A DNA stretch of 64,000 nucleotides, from NCBI GenBank assembly GCA_003615045.1, contig ML014156.1, positions 60,188 to 124,187 of the forward strand, in the 5' to 3' direction. Positions 1 to 12,342 of the stretch are shown here, piece by piece (positions within the stretch are counted from its first letter, which is position 1; every line of letters begins with the position of its first letter). The position numbers and the translations under genes are program-made. The DNA is from Caulochytrium protostelioides (taxonomy: Eukaryota; Chytridiomycota; Caulochytriomycetes; Caulochytriales; Caulochytriaceae). The notes beneath the pieces were generated by a model. The model was not told the DNA's origin. It was given only the letters and a program-made list of their open reading frames with translations, and did no database searches.

Positions 1-953
1 CGGATTCAGTGCGTGCCGCTAAATCAGCTTTCATTTGCAGGATTTGAACTTGAGCACGATTGTGATTCATCTCGAGCTCCAGTATTTGGTCCTACGGTCA
101 TACGGTCATACATTTGGTCTGGTGAGCCTCACTAGTTAACCATGGGGTGTGTTGTAATAAAGATCGGCCGAACAGGATCATTTTTCCACACTTACAGCCA
201 AAACTCGTCGCTCATTTTGCAGTTTGCGTAGCTGCGTAGAAAGAATTGCATTCGATCTAGAAAGCGTCAAAATATCATGGTTTAAATCTCGATGAGTATT
301 CCGCCTACGATGTTAGTAATTCAAATAATATGGGCTCTTACCGAATGATTTCGTAATTTTGTCTCTGATGGCGGCGGATGACTGATTGGTTAGACGGGAT
401 AGAACAAGCAAAATGGAAGCAGCCAAATTACCAATGAACGGGTGAGTCAAAAGTCAGCTACCCTGCTAGTCATAGGCATGCGTGACTGCGAGAACCTACA
501 TGATTCTGAGTCCGTGTCTTCTTCCATAGGCCATGCACCGCCTGAAACGGCAGGCATCATGCGTTCTGTCCGAGGAGCGGGATTAAGTTGCGCGCGGGTC
601 AACGACTGGGTGCTGGGCCGATTGTTGCGACGGGGCGTTGGAAGCTGCCCTGAGATCGGCCCGATGGAGATCGAGGGATGGTCTGTCTGCGATATAAATG
701 CGGCGCTGGCCGTAGACGGTATACGAGGAATGCTGAAGTTTCCAGGAGTGTCCTGCGCGCCGGGTGACGGCCTCACCACTCGTCCTGCCGAGCTGCTAAA
801 AAGTCCAAGTGGCAGCTGGATGCTGCGTGTGGGCAGCGGAAGGGCCGCATGACTTGCTTGGGCAGGATTGGGTATGGCTGAAATACTTGGGTTCGATACC
901 GTATTGGCCGGCACGGTTAAGTTGCCTGCGAGGTTTCGGGATGACGACGCCAT
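1..953 (-). CDS. Shugoshin-like coiled-coil protein, spliced, 3' truncated by window edge
   Basis: Inferred join on the minus strand: 953-500, 381-342, 256-196, 91-1 (runs off the window). All junctions are GT-AG and keep frame. Exon 1 encodes about 151 residues rich in Ser, Pro and Asn, ending in an acidic EEDTDSES. Exons 2-4 encode a continuous amphipathic coiled coil containing RQNYEIIRSNAILS, QLRKLQNERRVLA and then DQILELEMNH. The RQN-EI-xx-N-x-xLS-xx-LRxLxNE spacing is what I recall for the shugoshin N-terminal coiled coil, which binds PP2A-B' and protects centromeric cohesin. Odd point: shugoshin coiled coils normally start within about 30 residues of the N terminus, here only after about 150, so exon 1 may belong to another transcript or another start may be used. 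The C-terminal basic SGO motif would lie outside the window, so any other coiled-coil protein remains possible. Confidence 0.5.
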
Positions 954-1619
954 TGCTACAGTATTGACGCAAAGGAATATCGAATTGCCGAAGATGCGAG
1001 GCTAGCAATGATAGTAATCGAGAGCTTGTGCTACAACCACTTACGGGTCGGACGGGTAGCAGAGAGAGAATGCTCCACCAACGATTTAATGATTACCGAT
1101 GACACCAGTGTACTGCCTAGTACTGTACAAGAGGATTTCTATTCTTAAGTGACTCCAGCAGCTGTCAAAGCACATGAAACATCGAGATCTTGGCCGCCTT
1201 TCTTGCTTTTGCCTATCGTCTGTCTGTGAGGCTGGTTCGGCGTCCCAACGCTGCACCAAGGTCGCACAATACTGATGCCCCCGTTGGGCTTGCTTTCTCG
1301 ATTTCCTTCACGAATTTCGCTGTGAGTCCAATGGCAGTTTAAGCCCCGTCGCTCCCACCACCGATGCCCGGCATGCCGACATCATCGCCGAGTTCCCCAC
1401 GAAAGGAACAGCGCCGAAGCAGGAGCCGAAGCTGGGACAGTTCACGATCTGAGCTCGAGAAACCAAAACCAAAATCAAAATCAGACGAAAAATCAAAAAT
1501 CAAAATCGTCGAAGGACAGGCCAAAATCGTCAAGCAGTTCGCTGAAGAGCGCATCACTGTGAGAGCCAAACCCCTTTGACAGCGTTGGTTCTTTCAAAGA
1601 CAAGTTTCCGAGGCGACGT
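954..1619. other. Intergenic, no supported gene
   Basis: No convincing gene. A short plus-strand reading frame at 1364-1579 has a Lys/Ser-rich then charged tail and is followed by GTGAG-type donor-like bases near 1558; another donor-like GTGAGT lies near 1322. These could be pieces of a small spliced gene, but no family is recognisable. Confidence 0.3.
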
Positions 1620-1639
1620 TCAACTGGCCTCCAGCCCAA

Positions 1640-2018
1640 AATTTTTGAGGCCGGCTTCTACATCGTATTGTTTTCGGGTCAGTTCCCAGCTGTCGATCTG
1701 GCCGTGGGGCCACTCCATCATAGAAAGAAGATGCTGATTCTGCCAGCTCCCGAAGATGCTGTATTTATTCAAGCTCTCTGCCAAGGACACTCTGTATTGG
1801 GGACGGCCTTTGGGGTAGGCACGTCGTCCGCCATCTTGCGCTCGAAGTGCACGCATACGCTGATGCCGCCGGGGTTCACCGCAAGAAGCCCCATTAAGTG
1901 GGACTGACCGGCATACTGATGTGTCACGGTCGCGACATCCGCTTTCACGGGCAGAGTGGACACGGTCGTGTCGATCTCGCATCCAAGGCGGGCGCCCTCC
2001 CGGCCGGGTCGACGGCAT
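1640..2018 (-). pseudogene. Fanzor copy A, N-terminal half through RuvC-I, decayed
   Basis: On the minus strand this holds the segment upstream of RuvC-I (GGISVCVHFER, about 1880-1850) and the RuvC-I region itself (about 1780-1640), recognised by collinearity with copies B and E: HGQI then LTRKQYDVEAG aligns with KGQI then LSRKQYYVKVG. The catalytic Asp of the D-P-G motif kept in B and E is gone (GSWQNQ at the place of DDPGRT), so this half cannot be active. It ends near 2018, where the element continues on the opposite strand. Fanzors are eukaryotic TnpB relatives: RNA-guided nucleases carried by transposable elements. Confidence 0.72.
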
Positions 2019-2019
2019 T

Positions 2020-2228
2020 CAACTGGGTCACCCGGTATGAATGCCCAGACACATGTGGTCCTGACACCCGGTCAACTCCAGCGCCAGGAGACCGTGGTCT
2101 GAGGATTGCTGTGGTGTGATGCCTCCAACGACAAGTTGGTGAACCGCGATCTCAATGCCACGTTGAACATCCGACGCTGCATGGCCTTGCCCGTCAGATC
2201 GAAAGTGATGTGCCGCAGCCCGGAGTAA
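2020..2228 (+). pseudogene. Fanzor copy A, zinc-finger/RuvC-III C-terminal part, decayed
   Basis: Plus strand, opposite to the N-terminal half. In one frame it reads GLLWCDASNDKLVNRDLNA followed by TLNIRRC and a stop at 2226-2228. The W-C...(V/F)(N/D)RDLNA(A/T)xNIxRC block is the last RuvC motif of TnpB/Fanzor proteins together with the end of the zinc ribbon. A TGA at 2100-2102 replaces the Arg codon seen in copy E (RGVLWC), and the CPDTCG half of the zinc finger lies in another frame, so both a nonsense change and a frameshift are present. Confidence 0.75.
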
Positions 2229-2370
2229 ACCAAGTTGCAACCCAAAAGCGTCAAGCTCATCCGACACTGAACCAAAATGCTCGGTGCCTCGGTGTGGGAC
2301 CCTTTCGGGGCACCACGGAGGGCATGGTGTGCGTGTTAGGTAGCGGAGGGTGCGCCTCTATGTCTTCGTT
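2229..2370 (+). ncRNA. Candidate omega-RNA/3' end module of Fanzor copy A
   Basis: Follows the Fanzor stop directly. It shares with the other copies a GCTCATCCGA block (2254-2263), a GGGCACCACGGAGGGCATGG block (about 2309-2328) and a terminal hairpin-like AGGT...GCGCCTCTATG (2337-2361). Similarity between copies stops just after this hairpin, as expected if the RNA scaffold ends there and the flanking DNA supplies a guide. It is called an RNA by position and comparison only. Confidence 0.5.
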
Positions 2371-3051
2371 AAAACGTATATATCGGATCCGGCAACGCTC
2401 CTGAACGAACCGCTCGAACCCGCCGTGGCCAGACGCGCCCAGCATGACGCTGTGCCTCGCGATTAGATGGGCATCCCGAATGCCGGCTCCAAGGTCGTTT
2501 CCTGAGTCCCAGGCTGATGCGAGTCCTGAACCCACGGCCACCCAAGCGGCTAAAGCCTCCGCCCCAGACACGGACACTGATTCTACTCCCGCACGTTCGG
2601 AGTAACTCTACCTCCGTCTGTTGTTCTCTCTGATCCGGCGGCGAGTAACATTTCGGCAGTTTTATCAAGTAGAGCAGTAAGCAGCCGACGCGGAGGAGTC
2701 GCCCGACGAATCCATCCGCGCCGAGAGGAGAAGACAAAGAAAAAAAAAGGATGGAGGGCGAACGAAGCATGATCGGTCAGAGTCGTCGGGGTTCGGGAAC
2801 GCGCGTGGCGATGCGAGAAAGAGAGTCGGCGCAAGACGGAACTATGTACAAAGTGTAAGAAAAGAGAACGTAGAACGAAGAATAAAAAGAAGGGAAGAGA
2901 GGGGGGCTCGGATGACCAGGACGGCTGAGGTCGCCACGCGACACGCAGACAACCACGAAACAAAGGTCATTTCTCCGCAGAGCAATCGACCGCCCCACGT
3001 GTCGCGCACTGTCGCGCGCTTCGAATATCGTCAGGCATCCACGGTGGCCGT
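2371..3051. other. Intergenic between Fanzor copy A and GSK3
   Basis: No gene seen. Positions 2690-2920 are purine-rich on the plus strand (A-rich with GAGA tracts) and probably include the 3' untranslated region of the GSK3 gene that ends at 3052. Confidence 0.4.
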
Positions 3052-4269
3052 TTACTGCGCAGCAGCGGCCGTGTACTTGCTCATGTCGATGCCGCGAGCA
3101 GCCAGCTCCTCGTCAGCCCACATCGGGATCAGCCTCCTGGTCAAGTCTGGCCTGATGTCGCACTCTTGCTGAGTGAAGTTGAAGAGCGCTGGAAGGGGCC
3201 GGCCCTCCATAAAGCGCGTCGCCGGGTCGCGGAGCTCGTCGAAGAACGGGTGGAGCATGGCCTCGCTGGCGGTGAGACGGGTCGACGGTGTGTACGCGAG
3301 GCAGGTCTCCAGCAGAGAGAGCGCCTCCGGCGACGGGCGGTTGCGGAAGATCTTGGTCCACACACAAGCCTTAATTTGCGGGAACTTGTACTCCGTGTAG
3401 TTGTGGTTCATTGCCTTGATCTGTTCACGCGTCGGCGTGCCGAGAACTTTGATGATCTCGACGAGCTGGTCGACGCCTGAGTCGCCTGGGAAAATTGGCT
3501 GCCCCAGCATCAGCTCTGCCATCACACACCCGGCCGACCAAATGTCGATAGCCGTCGTGTAGTTCGTGGCGCCAAAGATCAACTCAGGCGCACGGTAGTA
3601 GCGCGAACAGATGTAGGAAACGTTCGGCTCCGAGGGCACCAGGATCTTGGCGCTGCCAAAATCACAGAGCTTCAGCACGCCCGTGTGGTTATCGAGCAGC
3701 AGATTCTGGGGCTTGATGTCGCGGTGGCACACGCCCAGCGAGTGGATGTATGCGAGCGAGCGGAACAGCTGGTACATGAAAAGCTTGACGTTCAGCGCCG
3801 GCATGTGCTGCTTCTGCTTGGTGTACTCACGAAGGTTGCGGTACACGGTCTGCGGCAGGAACTCGAGTACCAGGTTCAGGAAAACCTCGTCCTTCTTTTC
3901 GCCGTTGGTATAGAAGAAGGCTTTGCACGAGACGATGTTGGGGTGGCGCACCAAACGCATGATCTCCAGCTCGCGGTTTTTGAAGCGCTTGTCCTGCAGC
4001 ACCTTCTTGATCGCACCATACTCATCCGTGTCGACGAGCTTCGCCTGGAAGACCACGCCGAAGCTGCCGTTGCCCACAATGCGGTAATTTGTATAGCTCA
4101 GCAGGAAAAGCTCGCCGGTCTCGCCGTGGTTCGCCATCACCGAGATGACGGTCGTGCTGTCGGGCTCATTGCCGATGCGGATGCCGTTGATCATGGTGCT
4201 CTGCGGCACCTTGCTCGCCAAGAATGGCTGGCTGGAGGCGTTGGTGGCGCGGGTTTTGGAGGAGCTCAT
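3052..4269 (-). CDS. GSK3: GSK3/shaggy-family protein kinase
   Basis: Single-exon gene of 405 residues from the first in-frame ATG (4269). It is a Ser/Thr kinase acting on primed substrates in stress, development and cell-cycle signalling. Visible landmarks: glycine loop [10 protein letters not shown] (65-74), ATP lysine in AIKK (K88), catalytic HRD (182-184) followed by KPQN, DFG (203-205), and the activation-loop tyrosine in [14 protein letters not shown] (Y219), the site autophosphorylated in GSK3. The long C-lobe and the closing FNF...R-P-DL-RRLIP region are typical, as is the length. Codons upstream of 4269 stay open to 4353 but contain no ATG. Confidence 0.97.
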   Translation of the reverse strand: MSSSKTRATNASSQPFLASKVPQSTMINGIRIGNEPDSTTVISVMANHGETGELFLLSYTNYRIVGNGSFGVVFQAKLVDTDEYGAIKKVLQDKRFKNRELEIMRLVRHPNIVSCKAFFYTNGEKKDEVFLNLVLEFLPQTVYRNLREYTKQKQHMPALNVKLFMYQLFRSLAYIHSLGVCHRDIKPQNLLLDNHTGVLKLCDFGSAKILVPSEPNVSYICSRYYRAPELIFGATNYTTAIDIWSAGCVMAELMLGQPIFPGDSGVDQLVEIIKVLGTPTREQIKAMNHNYTEYKFPQIKACVWTKIFRNRPSPEALSLLETCLAYTPSTRLTASEAMLHPFFDELRDPATRFMEGRPLPALFNFTQQECDIRPDLTRRLIPMWADEELAARGIDMSKYTAAAAQ

Positions 4270-6232
4270 GGTGGTAGAGTCGGCCAGGTTAAACGCGGTA
4301 ACGGGGGTAGGCAAAAGGGTGGCAGGCGTCGGGATCGAAAACAACGAAAGCAAGACGATCAGGCAGGCAGATGGATCTAGTGTGAGGAGAAGAAACCCTC
4401 ACGGTCTATGGGATGACTCGAATCAATCGGTGGCGTTCGCTGAGATGACCACAAAGCGTGTCCAAGGCGGCGTCCTGACGACCGACTTTCGATGTGAAGA
4501 ACAGGATACTTCAACGAAAGCGAGCACGGAAACCTGGTCGCGTGCCGATGCCCACAACAGGACGGACACGGCGGCGTTCTTGGACGAGCGTCGTAGCGGA
4601 GCGAACGCGATGATGGATCCGACAGTCGGTCCACAGGAGAGACCGAGAGAAAAGTGGCGATCACCGGAAGCGACGGACGCTCGCGTCGGTGACTATGTTT
4701 TTTCTTGCTATCCTGGATCACTGGCCTGGAGCCGAGATGCCTACGCGGTTAAGATGTGGCGAGAGACGCAGCGCAGAACCGGATGACCGCTGGCTGTTCC
4801 CGTCAAGAATTGGGTGCCCGGGGCCGTTCTCTGCGAGGCGGGGCCAAGCGGGGGTCGCGAAAAAATAAAGAGAGCAAGGGGCGAGGAGCAAGGGCGCGGA
4901 AAGCAATGGAAAAGCGGGAAATCGTATCAGAAGGCCGCAGCGGCGGCAGCGGCGGCAGGACGCGGCGGAGACGGCCAGCGGCAGCGGTGGTGGCGGCCGT
5001 CGGATCGTAACCGTAACACACAGCGCACGGCACCGAGAGTCACCGGAGGCCGTCGGTCGTCCGATGCGGCGCGTTTGCGGTGCGAGGCCGGGCGGCGCAA
5101 GGGGGCGGAGCGGCGGAGGGAGGTCACGGGGCGTGTCAAGACGGTGCGGTCAACGGCGGCCACGGCGGGAGAGCGGTCGTGGTGACAGGTGGATCAGCGG
5201 GGGCCGTGTCCCAACGCGGTGCGCGATCGCCCGTCGCAAGGAAAGCCGAGCCGAGCCGTCCCGATGGTAACGACGCGTGCCAGACCCGACCGATCGTCAA
5301 GGCGACGAGCACAGCGCAGCGCCGTCGTGTCCGACGCGTACCCCAGCCGGGATCCCGATGACCAGCGGTGGTCAGCCCGTGAGTCGCCGGCAGGACGTGC
5401 ACGGTAGGAGCACGAGCAAGGACAACCACCGGGGCCGCAACAGCACGATCGGAGAAAAGAACGAGGGGGGAAGAGAAAAGCAGCGAGTTCAGCGACGCCA
5501 AAACCCAACCACAGAAGACCGTGTCAACCCAGCGAGCAGAACACGAGAAGGAGTGGGAGGCAAGAGATCGGGGGTAAGCGACGGAGGTGGGAGGAAAACG
5601 CGACCCAGGTCGAGAGGCAAGGCAGCACGAAGACAGCAGAACGTCGGGTAGGAGGTGAAGGGGTTTCTTGAACGGCCAGCCGCAACAAGACAAAGAAAGG
5701 TTGGAGAGGCAGATGACAAAAACGCCAATGATGCAGGTCGGGCCACGTCCAGAGGAAGGGGGGAGGAGCGGTTCGACGCAGACGCCAGGCGATGGTGTCG
5801 GAGAAGAAAGCCAGCCGCGCCCGAGCGCCAGGAAGCCGGCGCGTCGCGATTATATCCAGCGTGTGGAGACGTGGTTTGTTGTCGTTGCCCGTCGAGCCCG
5901 CGCATCGAGGTTCATGTCGTTCCGCCGGCATGCCAGCCCCCATCCGAAACGCAGCGGTATCAGACGAGTCCGTCCGACCGCACCGCCGTCCCGCATTGGT
6001 CCCGCCCGCCCGCCCGCCGCGTCCCGTGCATCGCCATGCATGGGCCGTGGCGTCGACGTCGAGGCCCGAGGCCATCGTCGATGCGATGCGATGCGATGCG
6101 ATGCCATCGCATCGGCGGACCACGAGTCGTCAAGCGCAGAGCGGATGCCGGATAGCGGAAGCCGGAAGCCGGCGTGGCAAGCAACCAGCCAGCCAGCCAG
6201 CGAGCGAGGGCAAGCCGAAGCGCCGCAGAGTC

Positions 6233-6329
6233 AATGCAATGCAATGCAGTGCGATGCGATGCAATGCAATGCAATGCAATGCGATGCCATGCCATGCCAT
6301 GCCATGCCATGCGGTGTGATGCGGTGCGA
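6233..6329. repeat. Pentanucleotide tandem repeat (ATGCN)
   Basis: About 19 units of five bases, ATGCA, ATGCG and ATGCC variants in blocks; a shorter tract of the same unit sits at 6082-6108. Open in several frames, which creates artificial Met/Cys/Asn- or His/Ala/Trp-rich frames. Confidence 0.9.
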
Positions 6330-9300
6330 AGAGGGGGGAAGGGATGGGGCACATGAGCGAAGCCGAACAAGGGAGGGACGCGAGTGAGCATATAGCAACG
6401 GGGCGGAGGAGAGGAGACAGGCGGGGGACAGCATGGAGGCGGAGGAGGGGCGTGAGGGGGCGGCGGCATGTCCAGGAGAGGAAAAAAACCAGGAGCACCG
6501 AAGCCGAGCCGAGGCCCAGGAGAGCCGAGGCCCAGGAGAGCCGAGCCGGCCACCGCGCAACAGAGCAAGAAAGCAAGGTCCACACCGCGGGTCGCGCCAG
6601 GCGATCAGGCCGGGTCAGGGATTCGGCGCAGCAGGCGCGCGCGTCGGGAGCCCGCCGCCAGCCCGATGGTCCACCCCATCCCCGTTGGAACCACCGTCAT
6701 CACACGATAGGCCGCGCGAACGCAGGCAGGCAGGCGCCATGCGTGAAGCAGAGCAAACGTGCAGGCCGCAAGCCACGGATGACGCCGAGTCAGCGACAGC
6801 GACACCGAAGGGAAGGACAGGCTCACGCACGGGGTCGCCGACGGGAGTGTCCACAGCGGGCGCCATGAATGAACGCCGGAAACGAAAAAAAGGAGCAAGG
6901 CCACAACAAAAACAAGGCCAATGCATGTCCCGCCACCGGGTCCGTTCAGCGTCCCGTTAGGTCAGCGAATGGAGCGAATGAACCGACAGACGAGCAAGCC
7001 ATGCCCACGGCACAGGGCGGCACGATCACCAACAGGACAGGGCGAAGCCAGGTCAGGCCGAGCGCAGCAAAGTCAAGCCCCCATCGTCCCGGAAACCAGC
7101 AGCAGCAGGAGCCCGTGGAGACCATCGGCGCCGCGAGAGGGCGGAGACGCAATCCAGCACCCGAGGCGGAGACGATGGCGCATCGTCCATCAGGTCGACG
7201 GCGCCGGCGGAACCGTACCAGCCAAAGACAAGAAACCGCAACACCGCAAAAGCCAAAAGCAGGCGCGAGCCATCGCCATTGCCATGGCCATCGCCATGGG
7301 ACATGCCAGAAATACCCCCGCGACAGATCCGACCCACACAGGTGGATGACCCGGATGGCGGCCGCAGTGACGAATGGAGCAAACGCGAGGCGGAACCGAG
7401 TGGGGCGGCGCGTTGAGGAGCGTGATGTGGCGTGCCGAGGTCATGGGCAACAGGGCGGGTGCAGCACGATGAGCCAGGATCACCGACCGTCGGGGTGTGG
7501 TATCATCCATCCCCAGCGCCGCATGGCATCGTCGTGCATGGGGCCGTATCGCATGGCACCCGCGGCAGCGTTAGCGGGACCGGGAGCATCAGCGGGGTGG
7601 CCAACCGAAGGGGGGAGCCAGCGAAGGAGCGCCACCGTCGATGGCATCGTGTCCAATGATCACGTTGACACCGATGGCGTTGTGAGCCGGTATGACCAGC
7701 ATCCATGCCAGCGGACGCGGTTGTCGTCATCCACATCAACGAGCACATCGAAGGACATACAGTGCATCACGGAGTGGCAGATGATGAGAGAACGCAAGCG
7801 TTCGATTCCGTTCCGGTGGCACATTCGGACAGGACGGAACATGGCCACCGACGACGACCGCCGTTCGGCGATAAGCATGTGCATGGCCCCGACGTCGGGT
7901 GAGCGCCAGACCGTGGTGCACAACCCGTTGAATGGCACCCACCGCCACCACCGTCATTGTCATTGTCATCGTTATCGCCGACATCACGATGCGTCGCGTG
8001 GACATGTACCGAACCACACCGTACCATCGTCGCCGCCATAGAGCCATCGTAAAAAGCATCGTCACCCGTTATCGAAGCCCAGAAAAAAGGCAGCGGATAC
8101 CACCGTATGTACGGAATGACCACGAGCCGGGCCGTTCAAAACGCGGTCAGAAGACGCCAAAAATAGCATTGACGAACAATGGGACATCAAGACCAAACCA
8201 TTTCGTCCAAGCATCCAAGAAAAGCAAAATAAACGTATTCAAGACACGCATAGTGAGAGCAAAAAAAAATGAACATAACGATACGAAAAGGTTGGGTGAG
8301 TAACGGATGGCAACCAACGATTCCTAACGGCCACGCAGAAATGCATCCGGCCATCACGTGCCGATCGGACGTCGTGGAGACCCACCGCATCTGTAGCGAA
8401 CCGAGGCCACCGATATGGCTGTTCTTGTTGAGCTTAGAAGCCAGGGTCAGCCTACCTTGTAACAAGAGATTTCACAGGATACTCGGACTAAGCCGAAAGG
8501 TTGGTCGCTTCTGTGTGAGCGGGGTCAGGCAGAATGCGCTTCGCTGGCACTTGAAGTTGCGCGTTCAAACAGCGAAGCAGTCTATCAGGGTAAAGGATAG
8601 GAAACAAGAAACGTGGTGCCGGTCAGTCGATCAAGCGCAAAAGGGCGTGCGTGATGCCAATAGCGGCGTGGATCGGGCAGGGATCAGATAACAAAGCGAT
8701 TTTGAACGTTGATGTGAGTCAACGTGTGCACTTCGATGAAAACGTGCATGGCCCGCCAGAGCGCGATATATATATGGACGGCGATCGGCAAGCGGACTCC
8801 TCCGACGCCGCCCCGGCACGGAGGAGCGGCCGGAGCAAAGGGAAGCGATGCGCATCCCATGATGACACACTCATCCCAGCAAACAGGCGAGCGATTTCGG
8901 CCGTCGGATCGCGAGTTGCCTGGCCGAACGGCTGGGGGGGCACGACGAAGCGTTTGCCTGTCCCAAACATCGCGCCTCTGTGATGGTGACGCTCATGCCT
9001 CCAATTTGGTGGAAAAAGGACGTCCGACGGCGCATAACAAAGCGTGGGGCCAACGAGCGGAGATACGCGCGCCGCATCGAGCTGAGGACCATTGGCGTCG
9101 CCCCACCGGCAGCGCGGCCTCCGCCGCTTATCCTCCACCGGATCCACCTCGTGCCGGCCACGGCGAGGATATGACGCCCGCTCGCTTTTTCGACAGTGGG
9201 GCAGCGAGGCCCAGAAACCTTCCTGTGTGTCCCTGAGGAATCGTACGCTTCCAAGGGCTTGCGCCCTCCATGTCCCGCAGGCGCGTGGGTGCCCGAGCGA

Positions 9301-11480
9301 GCTGGCACCGGTCCGCGCCCCGTGCTGACCTGTCGAACCTGACCGAGGGTGCGAAAGATCGTGTCGACGGTGCGACGGATGGCTGAAACGACGAGACGGA
9401 TCTCGTGCGCCTCGTCTGGCATCGCCTTTTTTTTGGTGGGGAACCCCGATCGGCCGGCTGAGGGCATCGTCCCCGTATATGGGTGTTCGATATGGTTCCC
9501 GTAACCCCCGCTTCTCTGGTCATGGCGCTTATTGGATCTGGAAGTGTTGTTGCAGCCGCCTCAGGCGCTGCCTGCCGTTGCTTGCGCAGCCGCCGATCTC
9601 GCCAGGGACAGGCCCCGCTCCGCTTTCCGCGCCTGGCATCAGGGGCGCATGGTAGTGATGCCGAGCATCCGCGTGATGCCCTCGCGCTGCGCGTCCATGG
9701 CGACGGCGACCGAAACCATAACCGTGCTCGGCACCGCCGTCGGCCTTTTGCGGAAGTGAGATCGACGCAGCGCGCCGCCCATTGCCTCACATGGGCCAGC
9801 CGTCATCCAGCGGCGTGGGCCGACCCGGGCCGGCCTTTTCCGCCTGCCGACGTGGTGCGACGTGCCCTGGGCGGAGCCAAGAAAACAACGTGCGGATGGG
9901 CCGCATCCAATAGCCGTCACCCATGGCGGCGGGAAGCGGCTCGCGGGCGGCGGAGAAGGAGAAGCCGCGATACGATGCGCGCCTCTCGGGGTCGCGGCGG
10001 CATCGCATCGATTCGCATCGATTCGGACACGATCAGTGGGTCGCCAGGATGCCCGAGGCCCTAAAGGGGGGGCGAGTCGGGAGGGGAGCGAGTTGTCGTG
10101 AGCAGGCGTGGCGGAACCGCCGTGCCGCTGGCGCCTCCACGTCGGAGCCTGGGCCCCCCCGAACGGCAGGCGGGGAAGGCGGTGCGCGGGGCCGATGGGG
10201 CGGAAGCCGTGTGACCCTAGATCAAGGGCGGCCGAGCCGCCGCAGGCCCACTGTCCAGAGCGGATCAGCGCGCGAGCCGCAAGCCGGGAATGCATCTAAA
10301 TAAAGATTGCAAAATTGCCTGCCAAACAACGACAGCGCTTGGGCACTCGGCTGCTCTGAAACAAACGCAACCCCGAGTAACAAAGCTGGATGCTCCGTGA
10401 AACGATGGCTGAAGCTCAGACGACGGCTCCGGCGACGGCTTTGGTGACGGCACGGTTCGGCACCACCCGCTCGGGCGTGAGCTGGCTCGGCTCATGGCGA
10501 GACGGCGACTTGCTCGGCCTTTGCTTGAGGTTGCTTCCGGCGAAGGCGTCGCAGCTTTGAGCCTATGGTGGGCGATCGGCCTAATCGAGCGGCTTAAGAA
10601 TCTCTTCCGGTTGAAATCACGCGTCGGAAAGCCTTCCGACAGCGTTTTCGTACGCTGACCCAGCGGCGGGTGCACTGTACCACCTTCAAGCACCAACGGG
10701 GCGCTAGGATACCGTCGCGGGTGCCCTGCCGTCCTTAATCTCGGCAACAAAGTCGCATTGTTGCCGGGAGTCGACATGTCCTGTGGCGTCGCATCATCAT
10801 CATCATTATCGCATGACTGCCATGCAGTGTACTTACCGTTTTGGATGCGTCAAGGGTGATGGAGGCCGGGCAAGAACAGCCAAGGATGGACCGCGTGCAC
10901 GGGCGTCCGTGTTGATTGACAATAAAGAATTATTCCTCGATGGGTGTCAGGCGCATGTAATTGCCTGTCGCGTGCGTTATGTGTTAGTCATGCATTACGA
11001 CAACACGCAGCAGAAGAGCCGTGGCTCTCTGTCAACAACATCATGCCTCTTGCTGGGCAATGGCGCGCTTATGTATGGATAGGAGGCTCACTTGTCCGTG
11101 GAACAATGCTTCATACGGCTCAACAAACTCGTCGAATTTCATGATCGCTGATCACGTCGTACTCACGAAGAGATCGATCGGGTCTGTGACTGCCTACAGC
11201 AGTATCCCTGGTCCGTGACCATACATACCGCTCGCCCTGTGTTCTGCGTGCTGCAAAGCGCTCCAAGTGTGGCGGTAATTTTTGATGGAATACTGAATCA
11301 AGCCCTTCAGGGGGGGCCTGGTCGTCGCCCGCACGAAGCCATCATCACAGGAGACCTACATGTTTGAGCCGACAGTAAAAAATGGGGATAAAAAGGTTCA
11401 ACCGCTAGCAGGGGGCCATAAAGTCATCTCGCGGTGAGCCGTCCCCCCATGCCGTATCGTTCACAGCAAATCGTTGCAAG

Positions 11481-11522
11481 AGAGATGAGAGATGAGAGAT
11501 GAGAGATGAGAGATGAGAGATG
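11481..11522. repeat. Heptanucleotide repeat (AGAGATG)6
   Basis: Six perfect copies of AGAGATG followed by AGAACG. No coding role seen. Confidence 0.95.
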
Positions 11523-12342
11523 AGAACGAACGGTGAGTTCTTAGAGGATGTTGTTTTTGTATGGCCATCGATGAACGATTGGGGTTTGACTTGGTTTGCT
11601 TCATCAGTTGAGGGAGGTTGCACGCATCGCCTTCGAGGGCTTTGTCGGCGTCGATGCGACAAGACGCCACTGCAAGACGGGGGCGCGCCCCGTCTTTGCC
11701 TTCTGACTCGGCGTACACTCTCGCTGTCGGAGGCGCCAAGGGCTGCGCTCCCTCCACTTTCCCCGCTGAGCGCACGAGCGCAACCGCCTCACCGGCGCGG
11801 CGGCGGCCGTTACGCGGCCATGTGGACCGGTGCGAAGGAAGGTGCTGACGATGGCCGCGTCGATCGGAGGCACTGCCGATCGCCCTTGGGGGCCCGCGAA
11901 GGGACGCCATGGGACCGACACGGCCCCTGCGTTGACGTCCCGTTGACGGTCATGCCTTGTCTCGGGTTCTCGCATTTTCGAACTCCCGAATCTTCGAATC
12001 CTCAAATCCCCGAATCTTCAAGGTCTCCTGCAACCCATCCTCCGCAAGCGGCATCCCATGGCGACCGCGTCGTCCTAACCTCACTTAACCTTCCCACCAC
12101 ATTTACCCGCGTTGCTCGCCGTCACGTCTCGCTAGGCACACGACCGCCGACGGGGCGCCGCATGGTCGGCCGCTCCCCTTGGGCCTGTTCGTCAGGTCGG
12201 CGACGCGTCGCGCCGCTCATGTCTCGCCGGGAACCACCGCAGCGCGCCCGACGGCGCCACGCACGTGCTTGATCGGTCGCTTCCTGCGCACTCGGGTGGG
12301 CCTCCTCTTTCCGACGGGGCGCTGGGCGCCGAGTCCTGCGTT

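Larger units (their letters stand above)
4270..12342. other. Eight-kilobase gene-poor GC-rich region
   Basis: No recognisable gene. Open frames of 100-390 codons occur on both strands, for example 6869-8041, but they overlap each other, are rich in Arg, Pro, His and Ala and show no domain, as expected from GC-rich noncoding DNA with few stops. 4270-5000 is presumably the GSK3 promoter and 12050-12342 that of the Scm3-like gene. A weak quasi-repeat of TCGAATCC/CCCGAATCT type lies at 11985-12022. Donor/acceptor-like pairs on the minus strand near 10845 and 10780 hint at a small spliced gene, but no family could be assigned. Confidence 0.4.

Noticed and set aside
6869-8041. 390-codon plus-strand frame in the gene-poor region
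   Set aside because: His/Arg/Pro-rich, no ATG context or domain, overlapped by several equally long frames on both strands.
8187-8465. Small minus-strand protein with a hydrophobic end
   Set aside because: No ATG start at the frame beginning, no family resemblance, donor-like sites inside; not enough to call a gene.
10265-10777. 170-codon minus-strand frame after an acceptor-like site
   Set aside because: An intron-like GTAAGT...ACAG pair sits upstream, but no frame combination gave a recognisable protein.
11481-11522. CRISPR-like array
   Set aside because: Direct 7-bp units without spacers; a simple microsatellite in a eukaryotic genome.
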